Below are positions 23,726 through 37,379 of a stretch of DNA of 64,000 nucleotides, one piece after another. The position numbers and the translations under genes were made by a program. The notes beneath the pieces were generated by a model. It ran no database searches. It had not been told where the DNA came from and saw nothing but the letters and a program-made list of their open reading frames with translations. The DNA is from Polytrichum commune (lineage: Eukaryota; Streptophyta; Polytrichopsida; Polytrichales; Polytrichaceae). The stretch's first letter is position 1, and every line of letters starts with the position of its first letter. The stretch covers positions 31,020,527-31,084,526 of the forward strand of contig OX485808.1 of assembly GCA_950295325.1 (NCBI GenBank). The letters are read 5' to 3'.

Positions 23726-25109
23726 AGACATATCCATGCTCAATCTTATAGGAGGCTCAATTTTTTCCATTGTAAATCGCACATGAACCGTGATCTTCAT
23801 TAATCATATCCAAACCACACAATGTGAAAATGTTTTCATGAACTCAATTGCAATATTCTCCTTATATTTTACCCTTTCGGTTTTGTTTGTTGAAATTTTC
23901 CATGAAGTATTTCAAGCACGTTAAAAATCTCAAGTGCTTGAAGTGTCCGTTATAAGTAGACGTTTCTACCTTATTTGCATTGCATTTCAATGGTAGTGTG
24001 GAAGCACATGCTTCTAAGGCATAGCGAAAAAACATGGAAGCTCAAGAATTGGAGGATTACACCATGAGCATATCGTGTTAATATTTTATGGGTATTAGAA
24101 ATTGCGTCATTTATTACCGGACTCTTGCACGTGGCACTAAATACGTTTCACTAGACAACATCAAAAAAACTAGATTGAACTTAGAAATTCAACACACCAC
24201 AAAAAAATTAGTTCTAAAACCATCACTTTATGAGTGAGAGAGAGAGAGTTCTTATAACAATCCAATGCTCCACCAATACAACGTGCTTCTCATAAAATAA
24301 CAACTTCAATCTAAGTGTTGCAGCAAGATCTCACATGACACCTTTTTTATTCAAAATGAGTGCAACTCAGTGGTAACGTTATGGCATTCTAATGTACCAA
24401 AATATGCCTTGTTTGGATTTCGTATGTAGATTTACCATAAGGATTCGAAGTTTCATTGGTAGATGTTTAGAACATACTCAGAATCACAATGCAGTTATTG
24501 TGAATAGTTTTAGGGTTTGGGTTTTGGGTGGGGTGTTGGTTTTAGCACCATCTACCACACAATTTGTGGGCCATTCCCACAGCCACATTCTCATAAACAC
24601 CGCTTCCACAAGTGGTCTTTCAATGGAGATTTCTTGGTGTTGCGTGGAGTGCCACGAAGAAGAATGAGTTCTATTCTAGTACCCCAAAAACTATTTGATC
24701 TCCAAAAGAATTTTCTTTATAAAATTATCCGAGTGGCATGGGCAATCACCACCCATGCGCCATCAATCACGAGAAATGGATGAAAATATAAGCAAGAAGG
24801 AGAATTGGTCATTTTACAACAAGAGTCAAGTGCAATTCAAGAGCAGATGATTGTACTCGGGTTTTCAATCAATTTTTTATAATTAAATATTATATTATAT
24901 TATATAAAAAGGTAAGAAAGAAGAAGAAGAAAAAGCTTGTGGGAATCCAATTACTTTGAGAGGCTCGACTATTTCACTAAGCTTGGATAGGAGATGACTA
25001 ACTTGGTAAAACCAATGAAGATCGCCAATGTGAAAGAAAACGTTCGAGAGGTCATTAAGTTAAGGTAGACATGCGTAATTTGGTTCCTTCTCTTTAACGG
25101 ACACCCATA
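23726..25109. other. Gene-free AT-rich DNA
   Basis: No recognisable gene. A GA run near 24234-24248 and a TA-rich stretch near 24880-24905 are the only striking features. Confidence 0.4.
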
Positions 25110-26000
25110 GTTAAGTGATGTGTGGTTAGGTGTGGCTCCAAGAACGGATAACAAAAAGAAATGTGTTTAAACGACATTGGACTATGTGCTCAAAATAATA
25201 ACCATTCTAGGCTTAATTGTCAACATAATGGGGGCGGCAGGGTGGGGGCAGCAAAGGGGGGGGGGCAGCGGGAATCTTAACGTTGATAATAAATAAGATA
25301 TTTATTTGAGCTCCGAGTATTATGTGCAAAGTGATTTGGATTTGCTAGCCATCTTGAGCTTAGCACATGTTTAATGTCCTAGGAGAAGTGGTCTAGTTAG
25401 AAAAAGTAATCCATCTAAGACCCATCAACCTTAGAGGCACATTGATGTTGATCACCATGGTTGGTTGGTCAATGGTCACATGCAACATCAACACATGATC
25501 ATAATATTACTTTGGTAATATGAATTCATAGAAATGCAAACTCAATTTCATAATTTTACAAACCAATTTCATAAGAATCATGAACCAAGTTCACTATATA
25601 GACAAACAATATAACTTAAGCTTTCAACCAATGTCACTCCATGTTGTGAACAAGTTCATGACTCGGTACCCATATTCACAACTTCACAAAATCAATTTCA
25701 TACCTTGTATAGCTTTATTTCGCACAATTGCATGCTCAACATATGAGAACCATTTTAGGTTCCATAGTCTACATAATTGGAGGGGGGAAAGGGGAGGGGG
25801 GGAGTATATGACCACTTAATGAGCACAAGAATCTCCACTTCGACAATGAACAGGACATTCATACGAGCTCCAAAGATTTGGATGAAAGTGGATACAACCT
25901 TGATTTGGATTTGCTAACCATCTCGTACTAATCATGTGTTTCATATCATAGAAGAAGTCGGCTACTCGGAAAAAGTAAACATTTGAAGACCCATCTACCT
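25110..26000 (-). repeat. Dispersed repeat R1, two neighbouring copies
   Basis: 25110-25420 and 25740-26000 both carry R1 blocks in the same orientation as 560-1340, separated by about 300 bp. The second copy preserves the empty MITE site (25929-25931). Poly-G runs at 25256-25264 and 25781-25802 occupy equivalent places in the two copies. Confidence 0.55.
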
Positions 26001-26639
26001 CATAGGCACATCAATGTTCACCGTCGTTGGTTTGGTCACGGGCACCATTGGTGCATGAGAATACTATTCCAAGACTCGGCAAAAACCCGGAACGGAGTAT
26101 CTCGACCTACCTCAACAACACGAGGGCCATTGATGCAAACTAGATCACCATATTGACACTAATACCGTTTCTTCTCGATCATCCCAAGATGTATACGAAC
26201 CGGGGAAAAAGAACAAGAAAAACACACACCCGTTCCTTTTAGGGGCAACCAACGCATGCAATTGTAAGATGGACGTGGGAAGGGTTGACGCCATTGACAT
26301 TTCCATTGACCACCTCCAATTGATCTCTTCCGTACACAAAGTCACTTTGTAGATAACAAGTAGTAGGCCGCCTTTCCAAGTCAAAATTATAATATTCTTC
26401 TTGGGTTTGCTTTGAGTCACCGTGTGAGAATGAACTCCACGACTAGGTCAGCTTGCCCATACATCGCGACGTCTTTTGTCAACCATGGAGTAACGGTGGA
26501 GTAGATGAGGGTCGCTATAAATTATAACCCCACAGTCTTCACACTGCTCGCGATTTTCAGGCATTTGATACTCGGATTCGACGAAACTTTCATTCAAAGC
26601 TCGAAACTATTCAGAGCTTGACCGAACCGATCCTCAAGC

Positions 26640-26890
26640 TGTGTCCGGGGAGATTTTTGGGCATAATCGGTCAAAATCCGAGTGTTTCCAAGTCCAACCG
26701 GTTACATGTTTGTGATCTTTCATTTGGGTTTTCTGTATTAATTTGAGGTGGGCATATTCCATAGATTCCTCTAAAATGATCAGTGATTCTCTTGAAGTCT
26801 TGATGAACTTCAACCAGTTGTTTGTCATACTCAACCGGTTCATCTGTAACTAGCAATCGGTTCTCCCTGTTCATTGGTTTGAACAAGTGT
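26640..26890 (+). repeat. Dispersed repeat R5 ('accggtt' repeat), copy 1
   Basis: Shares 'gtgtccggggagattttt', 'ccaagtccaaccggttacat', 'tagattcctctaaaatgatc' and 'ggttctcc.tgttcattg' with 59195-59590, where the unit occurs about twice in tandem. The AACCGGTT-like palindrome recurs several times. No coding potential. Confidence 0.65.
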
Positions 26891-27289
26891 AAAGTGGCCA
26901 TGCTCAAAGTGAGATATCAAGGGGGGAATAGTACTAAACAAAAGGGTACCTACTTTCAAGCATTCTTTGACTTGTGAATGCTTGAAAGTTCATCGCCCTG
27001 GAGGCCCACAAAAGGGAAGTTCAAGCCCTCAACATTCTTAAGCAACTCCCATAAGATTGGTTTAGGATTTGGACTGAGAGCATGTCAAAATGACCCAAAA
27101 CAAGGCCAAACAAGACTCTAATTCGCTATTGAGAAGGCTCCTTTCTCCAACCTCTCGAGTGTAAGGGGGGTTTCAAATGAGATTCTGTCTGGACTCTGGT
27201 TTACAAGATGAATGATTTCAAACTAGGGTTCAGGATTTCCATCTCACAAAGTATTAAGGTATGTGGGTGTTGTTCGGTTCATTTATTGC

Positions 27290-27600
27290 ATATTCTCGAA
27301 CTTCTGCTGATTAAATTTAGGCAACAAAACTTGTGTCGCATTCCCAAGTCTATCAGCAAAACTTGGATTGAAAACGGACCTCCCTTTATTCAGTTATTGT
27401 TATTGGAAGTAGAAAGGTCTTCCTAATCATGTTCGCTATTGAGGGTGGAGTAGATGGCAAATGTTGAAAACGGAGTCCAAAGTCCTTAAAACATGTTTGT
27501 CTTTGTGATATTTGTTCTTTGAACCTCACCTAAACCACACCAATCAAATATAGGCGTTTGATTAAAAAAGCAACCAAATAGCACCCGCAAAGGTTTCATT
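27290..27600 (+). repeat. Dispersed repeat R4, single unit
   Basis: Related to the diverged units at 12080-12960 (shared 'ttgtgtcgcatt'-like, 'gttcgctattgagggtggag'-like and 'ccaatcaaatataggcgt'-like blocks). Confidence 0.4.
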
Positions 27601-27609
27601 ATCCTGCAA

Positions 27610-28281
27610 GGAAAGGAGGCAGAGCTAGAAGTGTCCGTTCCAACCCACTTGGCTTGGAAACACTGCAAGGTCTTTCAAAAGTACTGCAATAGGGGATTTG
27701 CAACTCCGCCCTTGGAGGACATTATCTATTGATAAGCATCCAACGATATAATCAGCAAGTCAGCGTATGGGTTCCTTCTGCGAGTGACTACAAAAACAGA
27801 TACAAAAACTGTACTTTGATAAAGAAAAATTAATAGTCTCAACAAAAGGCCCCTCTTGGTGCACAAGGGCCAGTGATGGAAACATGGCTTACAAGCAGGA
27901 ACTTGATCTGCCTCAAGGAATAGCAGAACAACACTGCACTGAGGTGCTGCATACAGGCCAGCAAAGTCTTAGCCTGCTCTTGCACTGATTCATGATTTGG
28001 AAGACAGGCCTGCTAAAAGACAGAACCTTCACGTGCAGGTCAGAGATGATCAATTTCCCATGACACCATGAAACTGAGGTGATGACTGCCCCAGATTCAC
28101 AGACATGATCATGCTTGCCCATTGCCATCACCAGAATTCAGTATCAACAGTATGAACAAGGGCGAGGGACAGCTGTTTGTTTGCTTGCTCCAGATACAAG
28201 TAACCTTGGAAAGTAACCACTATCCATTGACAGAGGCCACAGAACATATAAAGATGTGACGGGTACCAGCACCCCTATTCT
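27610..28281 (-). other. Probable 3' UTR and downstream region of the MA3 gene
   Basis: Sequence between the MA3 stop codon (28282-28284) and repeat R4. Composition is closer to the gene than to the flanking AT-rich repeats. No other gene is seen. The polyadenylation site cannot be fixed; the T-rich minus-strand sequence around 27770-27830 is one candidate area. Confidence 0.4.
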
Positions 28282-31200
28282 TTAATGGCCTGTGGTCTTC
28301 GTACCATTCGCAGGAGGCTCCGTCTCACCAAAGGTGGAGTTCAGCCAACCTTCCTTCTTGGCCTGTGCTACATATCCTATCATTTTTGCTTTCGCATTGG
28401 GATTGTCAAGTGAGAGGTCGTCGAGGGAGTCCATCACACGACTGAAGCCCTTGAGCATTTGGCTGGTAGTGATGAGCCCCTCGTTGGCACACTCCTGCAA
28501 TAATGTGAGGAGGCGATCGTTGTTTTTCTCGATTGCCATCACCAAGGCTTTCTTTACAACCTCGTGATGGAAGAAGGGCATGTCCAGATCACGAATGCAT
28601 TGACAGGCCTCAGCCAGTTCACCACCCGCTTCAAATTCCTCCAGAAGAACCTTGATCTTGTCCTTGGCATCTTCCAGTACTTGCCCAGTTCCACCACCAC
28701 CCCAGCATCGCAGTATCCGCTCTCCAGCATGTCTGGCAGAAAGCACAGACTGTGCCATTCGCACAATCTCTTTCCCAAGAGAACCCTCTGCTAGCTGCTC
28801 ACTGATCTCTTCGAGGTACAATGGGGCAAGAATATCATCAACTACAGCACGTGCCAGAAATAGAGCCAGCTCATTAGCTGCATCGGGAATGTCCAACGCT
28901 GTGTCTTCTGCTGATTGGAGAAGTAGAGTATATGCTCTAGCTATACCTGCAATCGGGATCACCTCTGCATACAGAGCTGAGACAAGCACAGAAGCCATCT
29001 CCTTCTCCCGATTTTTCCTGTTGAGAAAAGAGTGCAGAAAAAGAGTGAGACAAAACCATATTTATAGAGTGAGAAATAACATCACAAAAGTTTCTAACTA
29101 TCCAGTCAGCCAAGTATAGTCACTAGACATAAACCTGCAAGATTCTGTCACAGTCTAGTTCAATACAACATGCAACTGCATGCAGTACAGTCCCAAGCCT
29201 GTACTACCCAGTGATACAATGTCCATCACCTTCATAAATGGAACAGAAGTGATCCAGTAGTGCCCTAATTTATCAGGTATGCACACTAAATAAATCCAAA
29301 AATGGAGAACAAACCTGTCCATGGCCATAGTAATTAGCTTCTTGACAAAAGCAGCGTGATAGTCAGGGGCTGCAAGGTCCTCCAAGTTCCGTATCACTTC
29401 ACTTATATCATCTGACAAGAAATACTCTTGAATGATGGTTGTCGCCTTGGCCTTGAAAGCTCTCGCTTCTTGTGATTCAACAGAGCTAGCAAGCTCTGAG
29501 GTAACAGCTCTGGAAAACGGAGCACTTACCCATCCCTCCTCAACAGCCCTACATAATTAAACAACTATTTTTCATCAGCCACAGTATCTTAATTAGAGGA
29601 TCAAGAGTTAAGATTCACGAAATACAGTCAGATGGGATGACTTCCAATGTACTCAAAAGACATCGAAATCAAATTGAACTGCAGATATTACTCCATAACA
29701 AAGCAAGAGTAAGTAACTTGCCATAACATCAAATCCAAAGAGAAAGGCAAACTGTGCCACTTGAATTATCACCCTAATATAAGTTGATAGAACAAACCTG
29801 GCTGTGAAGGACTCTAATTTCTCCTTTGCTTGAGGAATATCAAGTGCTAGGTCATGAATGGAATCAGAAATCCTTGTGAAACCTTTGGACATTTGGCTTG
29901 AAGTGATTAGCCCCTCCTCTGCACTCTCTTGTAAGAGAGCCCAGATCTTTGCTTCAGCTGCTTTCTCTTCCATAGCTAGGACCAAAGCCTTCTTCACCAC
30001 CTCATGATGAAAGAACGGAACATTCAATTCCCGTATGCATCGGCAGGCCTCAGCTTTATCACCGCTTTCCACGTACTCCTTCAAAAGAGCCACAATTTTG
30101 GCCTGCACCTCAGCAACTGTGGTGTGTGTACTACCACCCCATTTACGTTCAATCACTTCCGCATGGTGAGGTGCCAGTAAATAACTCTTTTCAGCCGTTT
30201 GAATAACTGCAAGTCCCTTTGACTCTTTTGTCAAAACCTTCTGTGCCTTTGCCAGAAAAGCTGGGGGCAGAATGTCATCCACCACAGCTCTGGCCAAAAA
30301 TACTGCCAAAATATCTACAGCATCTGGGATGTCCAAGATGAGATCATCAACTGACTCAAGAAGATTTGCAAAACCCTTGGCCAACTGATCAGGCTGAATA
30401 ACATCTGCATACAATGCTGACAGCAATACTGACGCCATCTCCTTCTCTCTGTCATGATGATCCAGAGCCATGGATATCAGCTTCTTTACAAAATGATGGT
30501 GATAATTAGGGGACCCAAGATTACGTAAATCAGTTGCCATGGCTGGGACATCATCAGATGCAAAGTATTCTTCCACGAGGCTCACAACCTTCTCTTTGTA
30601 TACCTCCAAAGATTCTGCCACTGGTGCTCCAACCAGCTTGTAGGGCTCCTGAACAAAATTACATTCATTATTCCAGAGATAAAGATTGAAGGGTAAAAGG
30701 ACATCAGATATAATTTTAGGGCCTAGCTCTTTTCATACAAAAACGGCTTCAAAAGAGAAGGACTTCTGTGTGAGAGATATGATTGCAACCTCAAACAAGT
30801 CTATGAAACAATACACATGCCCAAAATCACTGTTATCCTAGAATGCAAGAACAAACAAAAAATAAACGTTTACTTCAATTTGGTGCAAAAACAACAAGTG
30901 AGAGTTGAAGTCAAACGAATAATCGAACGAGCTCAAGATCCTAGCATTATCCCAGCTTGTTGTGAGGAATTCTTTTAAATGTAACTTACTTGGATTAAAC
31001 TATTCTACAACAAGCAGGAAGTTCATCTTGAAGAGATACCGTCTGAATGTCTCAGAGTGAATACCTCTTCACTATCATAATTTGGATCATTTCTGTCAAT
31101 CTCAAGCTGTCCATCAGGACTCAGAAGACTGCCCCATGTACCTTTACCTCCACCACCACCTGGTCCCAAATCATTGTAAGTGAAACAGAATACAGAAAAT

Positions 31201-31646
31201 CAAACACGACACCACATCACGGAACCCTAAAAAACCACCCACACATAAATTCAAAATCAAAAAAAGAACCAAGGGGCAATATAAAGAACGCCAAACATGT
31301 TCAAGTCTAATTGCAAAGTTGCCGATATCAACATAAAAGAGACTTCCATTCACTGAACCCGTTAACCACCTTTCTTGGGACGACCATTCTTTCCAGAATG
31401 GGAATGTCGTTCCTTTTTCACTTCTCCACTGCCAACAGAAACAAGCTTTGCTGCAGGAGCCGCGTGCTTGTTGCCATGCTCCGCCAACAACCCTGAGCCA
31501 GAAACATCTGGGGCGGGGTGCTGGCCATGAGATACTGATCTCACAAATTTCCGCTGGTCTTCTGGGATAGCAGCATCTCGTCCATGTGATGCTGATCTCA
31601 TCAACTTTCGCTGCTCTTCTGTCAGGAATCCAGAGGTTGCAGACAT
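28282..31646 (-). CDS. Four-MA3-domain translation regulatory factor (MRF/ECIP1-like)
   Basis: Five coding exons join in frame: 31646-31370, 31159-31065, 30648-29798, 29548-29315 and 29017-28282. This gives 730 residues, close to the ~700 of plant MRF proteins. The N-terminus (MSATSGFLTEEQRKLMRS) and a basic GRPKKGG stretch lead to a GGKGTWG...DRNDPNYDSEE motif typical of the family. Four MA3 domains follow at about 141-257, 301-408, 439-555 and 599-711, each with the FFHHEVVKKAL or KEMASVLLSALY signatures. MA3 domains bind eIF4A; plant MRFs are TOR/S6K-linked translation regulators, and one member (ECIP1) interacts with ethylene-signalling proteins. These roles are family knowledge, not visible here. 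All introns are GT-AG and 210-416 bp long. The first donor is weak (AAAG|GTGGTT, or 3 nt later) but keeps phase. The start is the first ATG in the frame that begins the conserved N-terminus. Confidence 0.93.
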
Positions 31647-31757
31647 CCTAAAATATACTCTTCCGCGACAGTGATGACTCTTTATCTGGTCCAAGGATAT
31701 ACCCAAGTTCACGAATCAATAATGCTCTCGTGATAGCAAATCCCCGGCTTCATCAAT

Positions 31758-33348
31758 CTGAAAATAAAAGTCCGTCAATCAATAAGTACACAATTTTCAA
31801 TCTGGATACCATGCACTTCGCAGCAACTACATCAACATTAACTATATGTTCAGAGGAACAACTTAAATAATCAGATACGACCATGTGCTGTGCACAGACT
31901 ATACTCCGGAACCTCTCATTCATAGTCATTCACCCAAGAAACCCAATGAATCACTTTAGTGCTGCATATTCCAAACAACAAAATCTGCTAAATAACAAAC
32001 CTACACATTTGCCACTAGGTCGCAAAACAAGTGCCTGCAGCATTGCTATCCATGTCACAGACTTAATTTCTATGACGACAGGTGTCGACTGCTCAGGGTC
32101 ATCCTAGAGGTAGAGATCTTACTCAGCTTACCTGCAGGGTGCTCATTTCTCTTATGATGATTTCACAAATCACGTCACACATATTTCTTCATACATTTCT
32201 AGTTTTAAACCCAATACTCTTGAAATGCACTCAGCAGAGATGATCGTCTCAGTATAAATTTGCAACCACTTCGATCAAACACCCTCCCATATACTCTCTT
32301 TAACAATACGTCACACCGTCCAATAACAGAATGTACTCAGTGGCACATGATGGATTTCTTGCGTCTTCAAACACCCTTTGCTCATCCGAGGACATTCCAT
32401 ATTCCTTGGTAAATAGCTAGGTCTATAAAAACAATAAGTTTGCGGATCTTCTTCACGTGAGGAACAGTTCCAAGACTGCTTCTAACAAGGGTTTAAGCAA
32501 TCAAGCATTCGGCTCAAACTCTACCGGACAACCACTTCAACCACCGAGCACAGTAACCCCCAAGTATCCAATTCCAAATGTTTCTGGTCGAAACAATCAC
32601 TACATTGATGAACGGGGACCAAAAACCTACCAATTGCTTCGCGACGATATCGATACCTCGAACAAACAACTAGAATCGTCCACTCTTTAAACACACTTCC
32701 CAGGACGAAAACATCCACAAACAACTGGATCCACCACATGATCAATAACATCAACGATGTCGTGCCGCCGCCACCCTCCAACAAGGAAGGAGGCATCCTA
32801 TTTCCACGAACGAGAAACCTCAAAATGAACCTCGTCGAAAGGGAAACCTTGCCCTAAGTCCGCTCTCGATGCTTGTTGAGGTTAGATCTGAGCTGAAGAT
32901 TGATTAAACAAAACTGCACACAATCATCGGAACCTCCCGTAGCAGCCGCCGGCAACACATCGTCATCATCATCCCCGATGCACGATACGCACACATAGAC
33001 TCCACCACAACCACACGTTTCCATTCATGCAACCACATCCAATTTCTCAACCTCTCAGGAGCTTAAACCCAACCTATTTCCTCTTCGCACCCAAAAAATA
33101 AATTTAAAAAAGAAGGACCATCCCCGGTCACCCATGTCGTCTGAGCTCCATGTGGAATTCACACCTAAGAACCACTATTGCCGTTTCTGCAATCACACCA
33201 CCGTCAAACACACATCTGCCGCAATTCCCCGCCTCGAATGCCATCCCACATTGCCACAAACGCATCCAAAACACATCAAAAACTCATCACAACGCCAAAA
33301 CCCTCACGGAAATGCACACACTGCACTCTCTCGCCGCCCGCAACTTAC
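31758..33348 (-). other. Probable 5' leader intron of the MA3 gene
   Basis: Minus-strand donor TTT|GTAAGTTG at 33348 and acceptor TTTTATTTTCAG just before 31757, leaving a 111-nt leader exon (31757-31647) in front of the ATG. Both splice sites survive in the inverted duplicate (50009 and 51623), which supports their use. Large leader introns are common in plant housekeeping genes. Inferred; no transcript evidence. Confidence 0.5.
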
Positions 33349-33803
33349 AAAAATGAAGCCGAAGCGCGTTCTGAACGTCGTCCCCGCAGACAGCCTGATC
33401 CTGCGAAGGCAGCACCGCATGCAACGCGAGGTCCGACTGATCTACGCAACGCGAATATGCAAATGGGAAATGGCTATGGCTGTGGCGATGGCGGAGGCTT
33501 TACTTAGTTAGGCTTGGTGAACAAGGAAGGAAGACAGAAGGGCTGCAAGGGAGGCGCAGCGCCATGGCCATGCATCATGGCATGACATGAGATGACATGC
33601 TATGACATGGGATGGTATTCATGGGTATGCATGGGTATGGGGATGTCAGTTAGGGTTTTTGGCATGGGGAGGTGAGTCATCTATGGCTTATCTCAACCCT
33701 AGAGATGACAAGTGGGGCCTAGAGGGGGTCTACGTGGCAGCTGGAAGGGGGTCAATATAAGCATACTCAGCACTAAAGGACATGTCAGTGGTGGGCCTTT
33801 TTT
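33349..33803 (-). promoter_or_regulatory. Putative promoter and first leader exon of the MA3 gene
   Basis: This segment has a TTATATT element at about 33754-33760 (minus strand) and then an ATG-rich stretch near 33540-33640 with repeated 'catgtcat/catgccat' motifs, so any transcript starting near 33725 would contain several upstream ATGs. The whole block is conserved in the inverted copy at 49546-50008. The transcription start is not proven. Confidence 0.4.
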
Positions 33804-34019
33804 CCTGAACCCTAGACTAACGTACTTGGCTACTTTCCTTTTGGGCCCGATCCTCTTTCCTATTTTTGATGGGACAAAGTTAATTTAAACACGGTCGATG
33901 TAGTTCAGGATGAATATTCTAATGGGTCGTGATCTCAAACCATAACTTGACATGTGGCAATTTAGGCCTTGAAGGCCTCCACTCAAGTCGTCCCAAAATG
34001 ATGAGACTCTCGGAGACTC

Positions 34020-34347
34020 CGGCCCACTTCAAACACGAGACTGAAGGCCCGTGACCGTTGCATTCTAAGATCTCTCATTGGTTGAAAAGTCCGAGACCGT
34101 CCAAGTTCACTTCGCACAAGAAGGTGAAGGTCTAAGGGTCCAAAGATATTATAATGGATGGAAAGTCTACATGGATTCCTTCATGGCATACTAAAAATAA
34201 TGTTGCATGGTCTACCAAAACTTGCATCGGGCCCACCTTCAAGAGGTAGGCTTAACGTAAATTCTAGTAGACCATGTTAGTCGTATGAGAATGAAGGGCC
34301 TTCACAATTATATGGTCATAGTCCTTGGCTCATGTATGAAGTGGCCC
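34020..34347. mobile_element. MITE, family M1, degenerate copy c
   Basis: Terminal regions 'ggcccacttcaaacacgaga' and 'catgtatgaagtggccc', and an interior similar to copies a and b ('gtctacatggattcc', 'ctctcattggt'). It is shorter (about 330 bp) and more diverged. No clear target duplication remains. Confidence 0.65.
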
Positions 34348-35754
34348 TCGACTTCAAATGGATAGATCTTGATAAACAATCTTTTAAAACAAATCAAAAA
34401 ATCAAGGATTATATCTTTATGCACTATAATATTACTCGACTATAGGTCGTTGCACTGTAAGACCGAGAATTTCTAAGTATAATATCCCTTTTATTTCAGG
34501 TCTTCTTACTGAACTAACATGTAGTTATCTCAAGTATAACCTCGCCGGTATTCCAAATTGGAATCAATATAAACAACAAAATATGGTTAATAATGTTGTT
34601 TGAGTTTGTTGTCCGTTGCAATATGCCCCACATTGCAACTAAAACCTACATGAACATGTCAACCTAAAATATAATAAAAGTGGTCAAGAATAAAGTTTCG
34701 ATGTTTAGTTAGCCTAACAAATCGTACAGCTACTCACATTGTTCATCCCCCTTACATAATGGGAGCTAAAACTATAGGCTTAGAAATGTGATGTGGCTAT
34801 TGGAATTGTTTGATTTTAGATAGAGAGAGACGACCTCAACCCTATGTTGGTGTGGATGAAGGACACTTGAAGAATGTTATCATGTGAGCGGTGAACAATG
34901 ACGAATAAAATGTCAAGGGTGATACACGGACTAATATCCCAATCAAAAGATGGACCATGTACATAAGTATAGATAATCCATGTGGTTATTGAATTCACCA
35001 ATGTAAACTATGTGCACTTTAGATTGCATTGTTGCGATCGATATAGGGTTACACAATGGGAGTAAATAGCAATTGCCAACACATCAAAATGTAGCAAATG
35101 GAATCATATATAGCTACTAGACAATTGACTTGAATAATATGTCTAATGAAACGATAGAAGGGAGGATAAAATTGGCACACAAAACCAAGTCCACCGATTA
35201 TGGTTTATTCATAGAATGGCATAACATGAAAACCAGTCCACATAAATCCAATCATAACGTTTAAGGCTAACCATGATGCTATTAATTTTCATTGTCCTCT
35301 TCATTACCCTCTTTTGCCTACTCATCTACATATGCCAACCAAACCAAACGTTGGGATCTTTGACGAGTGACCAATGTTGAGGCAACCACCATAGCCTTTG
35401 CCATATTGTAGACACCAAAATGAATGGTTAGTTGCATTAACCAATACAAAATTGAACATAAACTATGGATTAACAAACAATCCAAATATTGAATGCAATG
35501 CCAAACTTACTATTGCTATGAGATCGCTTTGCACCTACCGAATACGTTCGTCGTCATCCATTTGTATTGTGTGACACACTTCCACATGTCAAAAGAGGAT
35601 TGGCATCACACAAAGGAGCCAATATTGTGTCGAATATGGTAGAGTCTCCTTCAATTGCAACAAGGTGTCGTCCCTTACTCTTACAAGCATGATTAAAAAC
35701 CCTTGGAAACAACAATGAACATTGCCCATTGGATGTAGTTTAGGATTTTGGTTA
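34348..35754. other. Gene-free AT-rich DNA
   Basis: No recognisable coding region or repeat match within the window. Confidence 0.4.
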
Positions 35755-36065
35755 CAAACAAACCTAGGGAAACACTCAAAGAATACTTAGAAGGTGATTT
35801 GTGTATCATCTAGGTATCTCATATAAGTTTATCTAAGGGAAACATAGGGTTATTTCACATTATTTTGGGTATGAGGGGACAATTATGATGATTTGAGGGT
35901 AAAGACTTAAAAAATCTCTCTATGTCAATGCATGCAATTTTGAGAGTCACTCAATCTCACACTATTTACCCGTGCAATAGTATGGCAATGAGTTCATTTT
36001 AATGGGACCAAGTGCGGTGCTCAAGCGTAGGCACAACCATAGTCAATTGTGTTGCATGACTATCC
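35755..36065 (+). repeat. Direct repeat R6, copy 1
   Basis: About 310 bp, diverged but collinear with 39480-39790 ('tatggcaatgagttcatttt', 'caagtgcggtgctcaagc', 'ggcacaaccatagtcaat'). Possibly the remains of an LTR or of terminal sequences of a larger element. Confidence 0.55.
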
Positions 36066-37379
36066 CGTTTTTGTTACTTTACCAAACTCAAGGGCACTTT
36101 GACGTAGTTAATAATCTCATCTTTATTAGTTCCATTTAGTTTAATTTGAAAGGGCAGTGCAATTTTCCTTACATAATTTCCAACTTTCTTTGATTAAAGA
36201 TGATTTTAATTACATGGTCTGACAATAGTCTTTTACATTGTTTTGGCCAAGGTAATCATAATATCCTGAATTACAACCATAGGCCATACCACATATGCGT
36301 GTCAACTTAGTTTTGCACACTTCCTTACTTGATTAAATTTAGTTTGATGTTTGCCTTACTCTTTGGCTCTCTTGTTCCATCATATTTTTACTATGTTTCA
36401 TCCAAATTTGAAATCGTGCAATATTTAAATCGTAAACTTCCTAAAACTTTAACATCTCCAAATTATTGACATAGATAAATATCGATCATATCTTGGTTAT
36501 TCATATATTATCATTTCTCAATTTTAAGGATACTCTAGTCTAGTCCATTTAGTAAGAAATCGTTACTTACCAGAGTTTCAACCGTCGAGTCTTCTCAACT
36601 ACGACCAAGTTTTTTTCCTCTCCTAGCTAGATGAGGACCTTGCTCAATTGTCATTTCATCCCATGTTCAAGGTTGGGGTGGTTGAAACTAAATGGTTCGT
36701 CATTACTAAGACCATAGCATGTCTTATCCAAAATACAACCTTTGAATTATAATTCTATTAAAACTTGAAGGTATCATCTCATATTACAATGACATGACAT
36801 TCTACCCCACTGTGACCGTAGTATTGCGAGGTCGGTTCATAAAATTTTCACTCGAATTGCATGACACTATATGAGTGTTCGCAAGCTATAAAGTTTTTAT
36901 CTCATAAATTCAATTCATGAAATTTTAGCTACTTTGTCGTACAAGACTGTAACCTTATAGAGACCCCTTTGACTGGCCAACATCTCAAAATTCATTATCA
37001 TTTGAGTATACATGCTAAGACTATAGTCACATGATAAAACATAACATCTTTCTATTATATATATATATAAGATTTTTCTGTAAAGATTTTCAATTTTGCT
37101 CCTTAAATGTTTTAACTCGAACACAATAGCCACATACGCTTACAATCTTACACGATAAAGCGCAATATGTGGTCAATCACTTTAATCTATTATATGCCAA
37201 TTTCACGATTAACATTCACACAATAATTTCATTTAGAATTCAGAGCTAAATTTATTTAATTGAAACTCAATATAGAAAATACGAACACAAACTCTATGAT
37301 ACTCACTTCAAAGGATATTCACTCCCTTATTGCTAAAATGATACACTATCACCTTGTTTTATATGATATTTCAGAGCAA

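Larger units (their letters stand above)
31609..33803 (-). repeat. Inverted duplication D1, arm A (MA3 gene 5' region)
   Basis: About 2.2 kb that reappears on the opposite strand at 49546-51772, with an estimated ~90% identity by eye. It spans the promoter, both leader exons, the leader intron and the first 13 codons of the MA3 gene. The outer limit is near 'gcccaccactgacatgtcct' (minus strand) and the inner limit is at codon 13 of the coding sequence. Confidence 0.85.

Noticed and set aside
24234-24300. Possible CRISPR-like or other short spaced repeats
   Set aside because: Only a GA microsatellite; no regular repeat-spacer structure anywhere in the window.
28652-29119. 155-codon plus-strand frame
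   Set aside because: Shadow of MA3 exon 5 on the opposite strand.
32457-32690. 77-codon frame repeated at 50683-50916
   Set aside because: Conserved only because the DNA is duplicated; it is antisense to the leader intron and carries no recognised domain.
33134-33511. 125-codon frame with Arg/His/Cys-rich peptide, and its counterpart at 49842-50333
   Set aside because: Lies antisense to the MA3 leader region in both duplication arms; the frame is not kept between copies beyond nucleotide identity.
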